A stretch of 64,000 bases of DNA. It comes from Parapristionchus giblindavisi (lineage: Eukaryota > Nematoda > Chromadorea > Rhabditida > Diplogasteridae). Within the stretch, counting starts at the first letter, position 1. Each line of letters starts with the position of its first letter. This document shows, piece by piece, positions 36,805 to 47,556 of this stretch. Position numbers and translations under genes: made by a program. Location: contig CALSFV010000226.1 in the NCBI GenBank assembly GCA_943737045.1, positions 744,001-808,000 of the forward strand, written 5' to 3'. The notes beneath the pieces were generated by a model. It was not told the DNA's origin. It made no database searches and saw nothing but the letters and a program-made list of their open reading frames with translations.

Positions 36805-36872
36805 AGTTGATTTATGCCGGGTAGGTATCGAACCTACGAGGTTCGGATCGCTGCTCAACAGTCTTGCTACTA
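36805..36872 (-). pseudogene. tRNA-like remnant next to a foldback element
   Basis: The minus strand reads GTAGGTTCGATACCTAC followed by CCGGCA, a good T-arm and 3' acceptor strand (B box GGTTCGATACC), preceded by TAGC...GAGCAGCG resembling a D-arm. The anticodon arm is too short and the 5' acceptor strand is replaced by the foldback at 36873. It reads as a truncated tRNA or tRNA-derived element, not a functional tRNA. Confidence 0.35.
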
Positions 36873-37273
36873 ACAAGGGAACGTTCCCAACTTGTCCTGG
36901 CCATATGAGATGGCAATAGCATAAATAGAATCAGTTGTCGATGCTGATTACGAATCCGATTTCAAACGTTGCCCAATCGAGCTGAGCTTCGAGAAAATCG
37001 ATATTGAAATTCGTCTAGTTGATTCGGAAATTAGTGTGGATTTCTACACAAACCATCCTAATGAGTTCATGAACTCATATATTAATTATTCAAACAACTG
37101 CTGGTTTGTTTTAGTAGATAAGGTAGATAAGAAGTGAATTTTCGAATCGATTAGTCGAATTTCAATATCGATTTTCTCTGATGAAAGCGGATTCGTAATC
37201 AGCATCGAAAACTGATTTTATACATGCTATTGCGATCACATATGGCCAAGACAAGTTGGGAACGTTCCCTTGT
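36873..37273. mobile_element. Foldback element with long inverted arms
   Basis: The outer ends are acaagggaacgttcccaact and agttgggaacgttcccttgt. Pairing continues through tggccatat, atgctattg, tcgatgctgattacgaatcc and gagaaaatcgatattgaaat, giving arms of about 150-175 bp around a loop of about 80 bp. It is absent from the matching position in duplication unit 1 (after gaatcatttatatgagacat near 30455). Confidence 0.8.
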
Positions 37274-37559
37274 AAGCCATGTGAACGCGTGTTAACTATT
37301 GTAAAACTTTATGATAGCTCTAGTTAGACGTGCTCGTCGATATATGAATGAAAATATGGAAAATTTCTGTGAGTCTGATGCTTGAATACAAATTTGTATT
37401 CAATAATAATCAAAATTAGCAAATAAAGAATAAAAATTGTAAGCTTCGAACCATTTGCAATGTTTAAGGAGTCCACACAAACGATAACGGTGATGGGGAA
37501 TATTATAGCGAAAGCACAAACCAACACTACTTGAAAGCAAGTGAAAATAAAAATTAATA

Positions 37560-37690
37560 AAGTGAAAATCATATTTAATAAAGTAGGACGTTCTTTAGTG
37601 ACGCGCGCACACGCTGCTTCGGTTGATATAGAGTCCGTGACCAAGGAGGCCTGGTTCTGCTCCAAATTGGCTTTCAACTTCTCAGGAATC
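37560..37690 (-). pseudogene. Exon-like fragment in segmental duplication copy 2
   Basis: Counterpart of 30658-30772, reading KANLEQNQASLVTDSISTEA then ACARVTKERP after an atttccag-type acceptor at about 37690. Most differences are single substitutions in an open frame. Confidence 0.4.
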
Positions 37691-37759
37691 TGTCTGGAAA
37701 TGCTGATTTATTAATTTATATAATTTGCCATTTTGATTGTGTCTTGTTGAATTGTTTTA

Positions 37760-38310
37760 ATATAGTCAAAATAAACAAAAAAAAGTTGCACATTTGTGAC
37801 AAATTGTGTGGCAAAATGTGACAAAACTTCGCAAGGTTCCGATTTCTAGCATTTCTTGTGTTATTTTTTTCAGTGTCGACGTGTTCGCCCACTTATGTCG
37901 GATGAAAGTAAAAAATTTATCGAGAGCGCTGCGGCGCAAAATTGGTATACTGTAGCATACTGTAGAATTTTACAATAAATGTGTTGACATCATGATTTAT
38001 TCGCTTAATGATGAATGTATATATGATTCCCTACATCAAGTTTACACGAGTCGGATCACGGCATTAACCAGACTGCAAAACTGGGATACTGTGGAAAATC
38101 CTACCGTATACCAGTTTTACAAAACAGCGTTCACAACGAAATATTTAATTTTCTTCATATGTCTATTAAGCAAGCACATTAATGCTCAAATGCCACATTA
38201 TCTAATAAAAAAATCACAGCCGCGTTTAGATAACATATTAAAAAGTCAACATCGTGTGAACTTTTGTCACAATTTGGCACAAATGTTTCTTTTTTCCGTG
38301 TTGGCGGTGT
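37760..38310. mobile_element. Relative of the 29002 TIR element in unit 2
   Basis: Ends are ttgcacatttgtgacaaatt at the left and acaatttggcacaaatgttt at the right. The interior has gcatactgtagaattttaca and aatcctaccgtataccagtt. It is collinear with 30835-31303, so the insertion predates the segmental duplication. Confidence 0.68.
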
Positions 38311-38364
38311 TTTTATGCCAATCGTCAAACATATCAATTAACCATATAGTATATTACTACATCA

Positions 38365-39447
38365 TTACCTGTGAACCAAACCAGATAAGTCGTTCTCCTT
38401 AGTAGTCTCCTTAACGGTTTCGCGCTCATCCCAAAAGGCTATCGCGTCACTGAAATTGGACAATACGCAATCGATAAAAACTATGAAGACAGTCAGTAAT
38501 CGTCGAGAATCGGAGAATTGAGCTGTGTCGCATATAATTTGGAGCATGTCCTCAAGAGTATTTTTTACAATATAAAGGTTATACCTCTCAGTCGGCTCTA
38601 CTTTCTCATCTTTTGTCTTGTCATCATCGCCAGAATTCTGAGCGATCTGTTGATGTGCTACAAGTTCATCTACAGAAGCTCCAATCAAATCTTTCATGGC
38701 CTTCAAATGGATCTTCATGGCCCTTTTATCTTGCTGTGAATGAAGATCCTTATCAAAGAGTTCCGAAAGCAGATCCCAACGATCTTTGGTGTCTAATTGG
38801 GACAGCAGATGCTTGATATCGTGAAGTCTCTCATCGGTGCTGAAAATTTTACTTCAGAGTCTGTAGTATAAAAGTCATCCCATTGTCAGACAATGTGATT
38901 ATAAGAAAGTTTCTCAAGTTTATTTCGTGGTGAAGAGATCTAACTAATCTCTTATGCAAAAAAAGATAAACATGAAGTTATGAAAATATAACTCATGAAA
39001 ATATTTGCGGGACTCGATCCCAAAGATTCTTGAAAAGATTCACCAATTTTCCAGCTGAAAATTATAAAGTCGTTAAACGTAAAATGCACAGCCCTGGTCC
39101 GTTGTCAACTTTTTTTCTATGATCACAGTCATATTATCTCACCCTCTATCTGACCTGCCCTCGCATACATCAACCCAAGCCTCCATGTTATAAGAGATTT
39201 TAAGAGACAGTAGGGATGTAAAGATGTAAGAGAGATAGTCTAAATCTTTCCTTCCTGCACATCTCTTTCTTATGGTTGTCATCTTGTCACCTCTTTCATA
39301 ATATTAGTATTATTATTTATTGTAGGTAGGTAGCAAGTCGAAATAATTCCAAAATTTGATCAAAATGAGTGAAATTGCTTACGGGTTCAACTCGTCAGAA
39401 AGCTCCTTCTCCTGCACATCCACCAGTGACCATCCATCAGAAGACAT
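38365..39447 (-). CDS. MSSDG family member 4 (unknown function, compact form)
   Basis: Function unknown. The three minus-strand exons are 39383-39447, 38585-38839 and 38365-38449, with GT-AG sites and matching phases, for 134 residues ending in TAA. Exon 1 reads MSSDGWSLVDVQEKELSDEL. Exon 2 has DIKHLLSQLDTKDRWDLLSE, then AMKIHLKAMKDLIGASVDEL and a charged DDDKTKDEK tail. Exon 3 reads DAIAFWDERETVKETTKEND. It lacks the PRF...SHDVYVADKYGRP block of the other members, so head and tail regions are fused in one exon. This is the only member with every exon intact in this window, and may be the ancestral or a minimal form. No signal peptide or membrane segment. Confidence 0.68.
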
Positions 39448-39570
39448 TGCGTTTGAATAAACTAAACTGAAAGGTCAATTAATAAGATAAAGAAATGGAA
39501 AATAAGGGAGTCAAAAAGAGAGATTTGGTAGGACATGATTACGTAGCATGGTTGAAGTTATTACAGGATG

Positions 39571-39686
39571 TTAAAGGCACACACTGAGCTTAATCGAAAC
39601 TCTTTGCTAACAATAAGACCACGCTCTATCGCTTTCTTTGTTTACAAAGAGCGGAGAGTAAAAATAGCTCGGGTGTGCCTTTAAAG
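39571..39686. mobile_element. Palindromic MITE, TTAAAGGCACAC ends
   Basis: ttaaaggcacacactgagct at the left and agctcgggtgtgcctttaaa at the right. The centre is gctttctttgtttacaaag. It lies in the upstream module of member 4 at the position of the 34001 copy. Confidence 0.75.
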
Positions 39687-41199
39687 AGACAGCCTTTACA
39701 ATAGTCTGTTTATAGAAAAGTAGGAGACTAACAGGCCAGGTAGAACTGTATATCATATCTCCCTGAATACAAAAACAATGCTCTCTAACATTATAGATAC
39801 CCTGAATACAGTAATCCGATCTGAAAGTTAATTTCTGTACCAAAGAAAAGAGCGATTTTTCGAATTTGATAGATAAATGCTTAGAAAGTTGCGAACGGTG
39901 ATCAAAGACGCGTAGTGCGCTCACAAGCTTTTATCATGATTGCAGTCTATCACAAAACTAGTGGATCTCCTTCTTTTACTCGAAATAATCTTTCCCTTTT
40001 TCTGACAAAATTAAAATGTGTGAGCGCGAATATTAACAAGAATTCTGCTCTTAAAAGGTGAAGGAGATGGAGTAGAAATTTAGGGGAGTGATTGGGAGAG
40101 GTAGAGAATAGAGACCTGGGAAGACACAGGCAGAATGATGCGCTTGGTCAAGGTGCGTGGTATAACCAATGAGGGTGAACATTGCTCACTCATACATAGA
40201 TTAGATAGCTTAATTGTACAAAATGAAATAATTGTACATTTCAGGAATGATGGAGTACAAGGTGTAAAGGAGAAGAAGATAAGCAGGTGTAAAAAGCGAA
40301 AAAATAAGTATTGTATTAAAATTGATTGAATTATTGATTGAATTTGATTGGTTGGCTATTGATTGATTGAAAGCAGAAGTTCTTGTCAGTGACAAGTGCG
40401 CCAAATTGTATGCATCATTCCGTCCTCTAATAGTTAACATCATCCGAAGTAGCCCTAGCTTGTAGCCCATGATTTTTTTCCCAATTAATTCAATCAATCA
40501 ATCTCAGGTGAGTAATTGAGTACTGCTAAATATTTCTCTAACGCATGAAATTCATCAGTGAGAGAGAACTTTCGCAACTTCTAGCGTCACAGGGTCGCGA
40601 TCCCTCATAGATGATAATATAAGCGAATTATTGAAAGGGGACTAAAGTAGAGATTGTTTTCAACGATTACGGTAAAAGAGAGAGGAAAGGGGAGAGGAAG
40701 AGAGGTACAAATGTTTATGGAATCATCCAAAAATTGTAACACGGTCGGGGGATAGCACACAAATGTTCCTTTGTGGGAGGTCAAGAAGAATGATAGAGAT
40801 GTAGAAGGAGAGGGGGGACAGCGAGAATCGACAAGATGGCAGAATGCACATTCTATCTTTACTACCCTCCCTCTCTCCTCTCCTCTCCTCTCTTTCTCCC
40901 TTTTCCTCCCTCTCTCTCTTTCTTTCTCTCTCTCTCACTCTTCTCACTAGCAATGAGACTCTATGACTGGGGGGGGGGGGTAGGTGACCGACAGAGCGAG
41001 AAAGGGAGAGGGAGAAGGAGAATTAGAAGGAGAGGGAGAGGACAAGATGGCATAAACTCTCTCATGATAGGTCTTGGATCGACCTAGAAGGAGTGATAGA
41101 GGAGGGAACTTTGAGGGAGTGATCGCTGTCCTTATTCTCAGACATATTACAACGATGTAAGGTAGTGGGGGACCAAAATATGTAATTCGAGTTTTTTAT

Positions 41200-41671
41200 T
41201 GACTATTCAATTAACATTGAAACGAATTAAAACAAATCAATCTAATCTGTCTTCTTTTCGCTCAGTTTACATACATAACCAACTAAAATAGAACTAGATT
41301 TACGGATTAAGAGTATATAAATGTGCTAAAGTTTGTTAGTATATATTTTTGTAAAAGTTATTTTTAGTACAAGGTTTTCGGCAATCAAACGATTTATTTA
41401 TTTATTTGTCATGCATCATTGATATGTTTGAACAAGTTAAATAGGTTGAAATGAAGAAATTTGAACGATGAGAGATAAAATGTGGACGGACAATGGACAA
41501 ATCGAATGGGAAGGTGAAGATAGTCAAGTAATGCACAATAATTCGATAAAAAATAACAATGGACCTTATTGAAAAATGGATCGCCCTGGCAAGTTGAGCA
41601 ACTTTAAACAACAAAACGATAAACAAATAACACTTGAGAAACAAATCCTGTACCAGTTCCGAAATCGCGCT
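41200..41671. other. Conserved 3' flank of the scramblase genes
   Basis: Just 3' of the stop, all four genes keep a block resembling gatcgccctggcaagttgag (A about 41580, B about 47466, C about 52741, D about 57528) followed by gcacaataattc-type sequence. It is non-coding and looks like the common 3' UTR. Further 3' only AT-rich sequence with an AATAAATAAATAAA run is seen. Confidence 0.55.
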
Positions 41672-44040
41672 TTATCGTTCGTAGAACATGAAGTCCTGAA
41701 AAAATTTTTTTCAATGCCTTATCAGTATCAGTGCTACATAACGCTGAAGAATGATATTCCAGGGCCTTATCACTCGATCGTTTTAGATTAATTTTTTTCT
41801 TGAAAAATTTTTAACACAACCATTTTTTAGTAGTTTCCCTTTCTATATTTCTTTATAATACTAAAAAAGATACAATTAGAAATGTCGCTCCAATCAGAGT
41901 AGCTTTAGTCTTGATGTCGAGGTCCATTGGTACTGAAAATAATGAGTCTTTTGAAAATCGTTGTTCAAGGTTGGAATCGTTTCAAGGAATATTTTCATGA
42001 TGTTTTGCACTTTATAGCGAGAAAAATAGTTTAAAAATATTTAAAAAATGCATACCAGACAATCCGAAAGTATCAGCATCACTGATTATCGATTCCGTAA
42101 ATCCTTGACTATATCTCGTTATATTTCCAATCACCTGGCCCTCGAGAGTTTGCACCTGAGAGTTCAAAGGTCAAAGATCAAATATCAAAATCTTGTAACA
42201 ATAAGAGGCATACATTGAATACTGGACTGCATTCGTTTGTACCAATCTTCAGTTGCGCCTGAATGGTGGAAAAGATTAAAGAAGTTGAACCAGGAGATTA
42301 GGGGTACGCTATAATCATGAAGATTGTGGGATAAACGATATAACATTCTGTTCTCTAATACATTCGAGAAGTTTAAAGCTCATTGGTTACGAGTAAATGC
42401 TTGTAACTTCGCCACACGGGCTGGTTTCCCGTTTGCATTTTTATTTTTCAAATTCGAAAAGGCGCGCTGTCCCAGGTATTTCTTTGGTGCAGCGACTTTC
42501 AACACGGATTACGGTATTCCGGGCATCTATATTATTAGAGAAAATTGTTTTTTTTATTCAGGGAGATGTGATCTATATGTGTCCTGCCTAGCCAATTTAG
42601 TCACGGAAAAACTCGAGCGTCCCCTTCTTTAAAGGTCAAAGTGCAACGGTAAAGTCAATTATAATTCAAAGCGTAAATACCTACCTTGTCATTCTTGTCT
42701 TTCACATAAAATATTGTTGTGCACCAGGTTTCCTGTCGCTCGATTGAACCGATCTTGAAAGTGGGAAAAATACAAAAAGCGCAGTAGGTTATAAAAAATA
42801 ATGTAAAAGTTCTGTTAATAAAAAATATGTAAGGATAATTTGCATACAAGTGTGCCCGGTGGTGCCTCGACGGTCAAGGCGTGCGAGAGAGAATTGGGAT
42901 CTTCACAGCAAGAGCAGCCAGAGCAGCAGGCTAACGGGCGATTGATACGCATTACCTCCTTAATTACATTTTTAGGATAAAATATATAAATATAATTTAT
43001 GTGGGTTTGATTTCCACAACATTAAAATTAGATTGTAAAACGAAATTAGAACTTTAGTGAGAAAAAAGGGCTCGTGTTTAAGTTATAAAACTCCATCACT
43101 CTCTTATCGTTGTTTTTTTCCATCATTATTCATGTTTTAACTGATCGATAAATAAATAAATAAATAAATATGTGCAAAGGGCAAATCGATATGATAAAGA
43201 AATAAATGAAATATGATAAATAGATAAATTGAACCTTATTGAAGTTGTCCACTATATGAATGATAAAGGCGCGATTGCCCTTGCAGCCGCTCTGACGATC
43301 ACACGAGTCTGATTCTTCGAACGCGTAATATACCTGTCATAGATCAAAGATCAAAGATTAAAGATTACAAAGTTCAAGGGTCAAATGCCAATACATACTT
43401 GTTGTCCGACTTTGTTCCGGATGATATATTTATTTGCCGTTTCGTAGCCGGTAATCATCTCGAGCCGGTCTTTCTTCTGAAGAGGATATTGTTATTTTAT
43501 TTATCAAAAAACTCCACACCATAATTTATAATATAATAATAATTTATCACATTCGCACATTGGGGCGGTGGGTAGCATTGGTGGGTAGCATTGGTGGTAA
43601 TTAAGTAAAGCTCATTCACTGTCTCGGTGACAAGAGTGAATGTGATTGAATAAAGCGATACGCCTAGCTAATTTGAAATTATCCCATCTTTCGGGCACTA
43701 GGTCGGATGAGAATCGTGGAATGGTAACCGACTGGATGAGAACCATTTGTATACTTTGTCTATACATTTTGCCTCTCATACGCGAACTGATATTATCCTG
43801 TCGATTCGTATTCATCAGTTTTCATAAAACCTAGCGCCATCTGACAACAATCTCTCGTTTCCTGTTCTGCGAGAAAGCGTGATCAGAGCGGAGAGCAAAA
43901 TTAGCTCGAGGTGCGCCTTCAAATGAGTGAATATACCTGATTGATAATCAGAGTATCTATGAGTCCGAGGTGCTCCAATCCTGGAGGTGTCCCTTCAGAA
44001 TTACTAGTAGGCCTGATCATCCACTCGGAGTTATCGCCGC
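41672..44040 (-). CDS. Phospholipid scramblase A, first exon missing
   Basis: Scramblases move phospholipids between membrane leaflets, usually in a Ca2+-linked way. Minus-strand exons (paralogue numbering 2 to 10): 43937-44040, 43399-43476, 43235-43333, 42848-42958, 42685-42753, 42214-42258, 42056-42155, 41874-41932, 41672-41695, all in phase. Landmarks are PPGLEHLGLIDTLI, KYIIRNKVGQQVYYAFEESD, the Cys-rich CCSGCSCC, VEAPPGTLIGSI, the DADTFGL Ca2+-site-like segment, MDLDIKTKATLIGATFLI (C-terminal membrane helix) and DFMFYER. Exon 7 reads ECSPVFN, without the CC pair seen in C and D. Exon 1, present in B, C and D, has been deleted here; translation could begin only at an internal Met (EWMIRP). 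It shares 5' flanking sequence and two intronic insertions with gene B. Confidence 0.85.
43146..43170 (+). repeat. AAAT microsatellite in scramblase A
   Basis: ataaataaataaataaataa in the intron between exons 4 and 5. A shorter version is at 49695-49710 in gene B. Confidence 0.8.
43693..43838. mobile_element. MITE of the CTAGGTCGGATGAGAAC family in scramblase A intron
   Basis: gggcactaggtcggatgaga at the left and ttttcataaaacctagcgcc at the right. It occupies the same intron as the 50118-50235 copy in gene B, so it was inserted before A and B separated. Confidence 0.7.
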
Positions 44041-44308
44041 CTGAATGGGACAATGATAAATTCTAAAATAAATGACGCAATGAAAAGGAGGACATAAATA
44101 ATTCGGTGGAAAAAATGTGCGAAAAAAGTTTTCACCACGCAAATATCGAACGTAAATTTCTCTACTGTTGAAAAAAGATGAAAATACACCACGCAAAACG
44201 CACTCCAATTTTTTCGCAAATGTTTCGGGAGGTTTTCCCGAACATTTTTTAATGCATATAATTTTAGTGTTGCAGAAAGACCAATGAAATGACAATAAGA
44301 AGCCATAA

Positions 44309-44425
44309 AAATCGATAAAATAAGCGAAAATGCAATGTCGCGCAAGAAAGTGGGCGGGCTTAGAGAATAGCGCGGCGATGGCGGCAAAGGCACGAAATTT
44401 GTATTGTTCGGACAGTTTTAATTGC
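44309..44425 (-). promoter_or_regulatory. Conserved 5' flank shared by scramblases A and B
   Basis: About 115 bp (aaaatcgataaaataagcg, gcaagaaagtgggcggg, ggcggcaaagg, tttgtattgtt-ggacagtt) are nearly the same at 50930-51055 upstream of gene B, although the exon between this block and exon 2 is gone in A. The block may contain the promoter; no TATA box is obvious. Confidence 0.4.
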
Positions 44426-44869
44426 CGTGTTTTCTCGAAAACGCATAATTATTTTTAGTTTCGATTCTAAACGAGACTGTACACAAATGTTTTTGCAGGG
44501 AGGTCAACGCGAGAAGAGTGATAGAAGAAGGAGAGGGTGAGAGAGGTTGCGAAAGATGGAGGGAGAGGGTGAGGTAGAAGATAAAAGAGAGAAGAGAGAG
44601 AAGGTGGCCGTGATCCGTATAGGACGAACAAACCAAATTACCGCGGTCGTTTGGTTCGTCCGTCCTGTAGCTTATAGGACGGACGAACCAAATGACCGCG
44701 GGTAATTTCAGTAGATCGGAAAATTTAACACTATCGGAACAAAAAATTGTGTTGTTGCGAAATTTTATCGACCGCCATTGTGCGGAATATGTGTTATTTC
44801 TTGTTTTGTTTTCAAACAGAAAATATCGCTTTATACTCTCATCAATCAATCGAGTTCATTTGGTTAACG

Positions 44870-45230
44870 TTTAAGCCTAGGCGTACTATCCGCACTACTC
44901 TATTGATCCATTTAAATATTCTGTCGATTCAGTTATTTATTCACACTTAGCAGAGTTCCTTAGTTAAGGAAAGCTTAGGCTTAGAGTCCGCACTACTCTA
45001 TTGATCCATTTAAATATTCTATCGATTCAGTTAGTATTCACACTCAGCAGAGTTTCTTAGTTAAGGAAAGCTTAGGCTTAGAATCCGCACTACTCTATTG
45101 ATCCATTTAAATATTCTATCGATTCAGTTAGTATTCACACTCAGCAGATTTCCTTAGTTAAGGAAAGCTTAGGATTAGAGTCCGCACTACTCTATTGATC
45201 CATTTAAATATTTTATCCATACATTTTCGG
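44870..45230 (+). repeat. Tandem repeat of 97-98 bp inside the foldback element
   Basis: The word tccgcactactctattgatc recurs at 44889, 44987, 45084 and 45181. Units also share ttaaggaaagcttaggctta. Confidence 0.85.
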
Positions 45231-45257
45231 CGACCTCACATAATTTATATATAGTCA

Positions 45258-45522
45258 GGTGTTTGAATCCTTGCATGATCCATGTAAAATTCGTGCAATT
45301 AATGGCATGATCATGCATGGAATATACTCGAATCATGCATGGATTATTTGTGATCATGCATGGATTCTGTCATTCCATGCATGATCACGGAAAATTCGTG
45401 CATGATTACGGAAGATCCATGCATGATCACGAACCACGGATATTCCATGCATGATCATGCATGTAATGTCGAATAATGCATGATTATACTTGTATTCGTG
45501 ATCATGCAAGGATTTCAACACC
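45258..45522. mobile_element. Nested palindromic element rich in CATGCATGATC
   Basis: Ends aggtgtttgaatccttgcat and atgcaaggatttcaacacc are inverted. The interior repeats tgatcatgcatgg and ccatgcatgatca many times in alternating orientation, making a highly self-complementary tract inside the larger foldback. Confidence 0.75.
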
Positions 45523-46129
45523 AGAGTATAGCGGGTCGATTTTCAAAATATGACGTTTCAATTTACCAAAATGAATCTCAAAATACCTTCTTTCGCTTAA
45601 ATTGTAACTTTTAGCGTAAAATGAGCGTAATATCATGGGTCGATCCTGAATATGAGCCGTATATTCTGGGTCAATCCTCATATTTTGAGGGTATGAAAAT
45701 GTATGATTCTATCGATTCACATGCAGGAGACAAGACGTATTCCGCAAAATGACCGCAATTTGACCGTACGCGTGATACAGACACGTATAAATCTGACAAC
45801 GAGATAGTACATCACACACAAAAATACTAATTGCTTATACAAGATCCCTTTCGCTACGAAAATCAATTAGCCGTAGCAGTTTCATACATTCCCTTACAGA
45901 AACATCGAAAAAGAGTCTACAAAACAAGAAATAACACACAATCCGCAAAATAGCGGTCGATAAAATTTCACAACAACACATTTTTTGTTCCGATAGTGTT
46001 ACATTTTCCGATCTACTGAAATTACCCGCGGTCATTTGGTTCGTCCGTCCTGTAAGCTACAGGACGGACGAACCAAACAACCGCGGTCATTTGGTTTGTC
46101 CGTCCTATACGGTTAAGTGAAGGTGGCAG

Positions 46130-47460
46130 GGCGCTTGATAAGCAAATGTGCACACTCGCCCCGCCTCCATCCCACGCCCTCCACGTACTCTCTCATTTCT
46201 CAACGCTCTCTCGCTCTTGATGAACTAATAATAATGGAATAACGAGAAGAACAGCAGAATGGAGTCGAAACTTTCCATGAAAATGAACAAAAAAGTTGTA
46301 AAATTGAAAATAAGGAAAATATGGAAAATCCTCCTACAATTGCGTGCAATATTCCACTTGTGTCGTTTTCTTTCATTTTAAGGTGTCTGTTACGAGAGCA
46401 CAGACAATCAGACCGTGTCAGTCACGCAGAGGAAATGAGAGAGGAGAGAATTAGAGAGTGCGAGAGTCAGCTGGAGAGGATGTTGCAGCTAGAGACTGCG
46501 CACTAGAGGTTTGTAGTTTGTACAGCTCCGTATAAATAGCGCTCGACCTCCTCATTCTTCGCTTCTGATGAACCAGTTGCAGTCCAATTGGACGAACAGC
46601 GCAATGTTTTCGTGGGTTATTTGACTGTTCTTAAATATCAAGTTTCTTTTTGGACGTTTTCTTGAATGGAGAAGAAATCTCTAACAAGGGAAGTCTTTTT
46701 AGTCTCAGTGAGACTTTTGAATAAGAGTATTTTTCATAGATAGGTATAGGAAAAATATGATTGGAGCCAAAAAATTAGCTGCTGTCATGCACTTTCAGAT
46801 TTTATATAATTAATTTTAATTTTGTACATTTTTAAAAAATGTTGAAAAAATCACAAAACGTAGGCGATAAGCAGTATATGAAATAAGGAGCCCCTGAAAG
46901 AGCCGTGAAAACTTAGCGGCGTCAAAAATAATGCATGCTAACTTGAAAATTGCATTTTCACAAAATTAATATTCATTATAAAAAATCTGAAAGTGCATGG
47001 AAGCAGCTAATTTTTTGGCTCCCATCATATTTAACCTATACCTATCGAGGAAAAATACTCTTGTTCAAAAATCTCACTGAGACATAAAAGACTTCCCTTG
47101 TAAGAGGTCGAAGGATAGAACTTGTGGATATGAAGATGCCCCATGCTTTGACCCCCTCTACATATGACAAATTAAGGAATCTAGAATTATGTATAAAGAG
47201 TATATAAATGTACTAAAGTTTGTTAGTATAAAAGTTTGTTATTTTTAGTATAAGGTTTTCGGCAAAAAAAAAGCGATTTATTTATTTATTTGTCATGCAC
47301 CATAGATATGTGTGAACAAGTAAAATACGGTTGAAATGAAGATATTTTCACGATGAGAAATAAGATGTGGTGGGGAAAATGGACAAAGGAAATGGCAAGA
47401 TGAAGATAGTCAAGAAATGCACAATAATTCAGTAACGATAACAATGGCCCTTATTGAAAA
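46130..47460. other. Non-coding interval between scramblases A and B
   Basis: 46130-46290 continues the 5' flank of A and matches 51790-51935 (cgccccgcctccatcccacg). 46680-46790 and 46990-47100 are inverted copies of each other (tgagacttttgaataagagt against caaaaatctcactgagac, cagattttatataatt against ttataaaaaatctg, and cctatacctat/tagg), bounding another foldback element of about 430 bp. No gene is supported. Confidence 0.6.
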
Positions 47461-47556
47461 GTAGATCGCCCTGGCAAGTTGAGCAACTTTAAACAACAAA
47501 ACGATAAACAAATAACACTTGAGAAACAAATCATGTACCAGTTCCGAAATCGCGCT

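Larger units (their letters stand above)
30240..41150. repeat. Tandem segmental duplication of about 5-6 kb
   Basis: Unit 1 (about 30240-36250) and unit 2 (about 36300-41150) are collinear. In order they share tatacaacatttg, the exon-like KVNLEQNQ fragment, the CAAATTGTCAC TIR element, an MSSDG gene, its upstream module, GA-rich flanks and the final CT-rich block. Unit 2 carries extra insertions (36524-37330) that unit 1 lacks, and unit 1 has two MSSDG genes where unit 2 has one. An older, partial relative of the flanking module lies at 23570-24240. Confidence 0.8.
44609..46118. mobile_element. Large foldback element with 200-bp TIRs
   Basis: The ends are inverted over about 200 bp (44609-44809 and 45919-46118): ccgtatagga at the left edge and tcctatacgg at the right. 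Each TIR itself contains a hairpin, ccgcggtc-tttggttcgtcc against ggacgaaccaaa-gaccgcgg. Both flanks read gaaggtggc (44600-44608, 46119-46127), a 9-bp target duplication as made by Foldback or MULE-type elements. The paralogous flank of gene B near 51785 is the empty site. No transposase is present. It lies in the 5' flank of scramblase A. Confidence 0.85.

Noticed and set aside
36805..36872. Functional tRNA gene on the minus strand
   Set aside because: The T-arm is good but the anticodon arm is too short and the 5' acceptor strand is missing, so only a remnant is reported.
42324..42632. 102-codon frame, with a similar 85-codon frame at 48581-48838
   Set aside because: Both lie in the same intron of scramblases A and B and come from a shared intronic repeat; frames differ and no domain is recognisable.
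44418..44849. 143-codon minus-strand frame
   Set aside because: Crosses the boundary of the foldback element and a CT-rich tract; low complexity.
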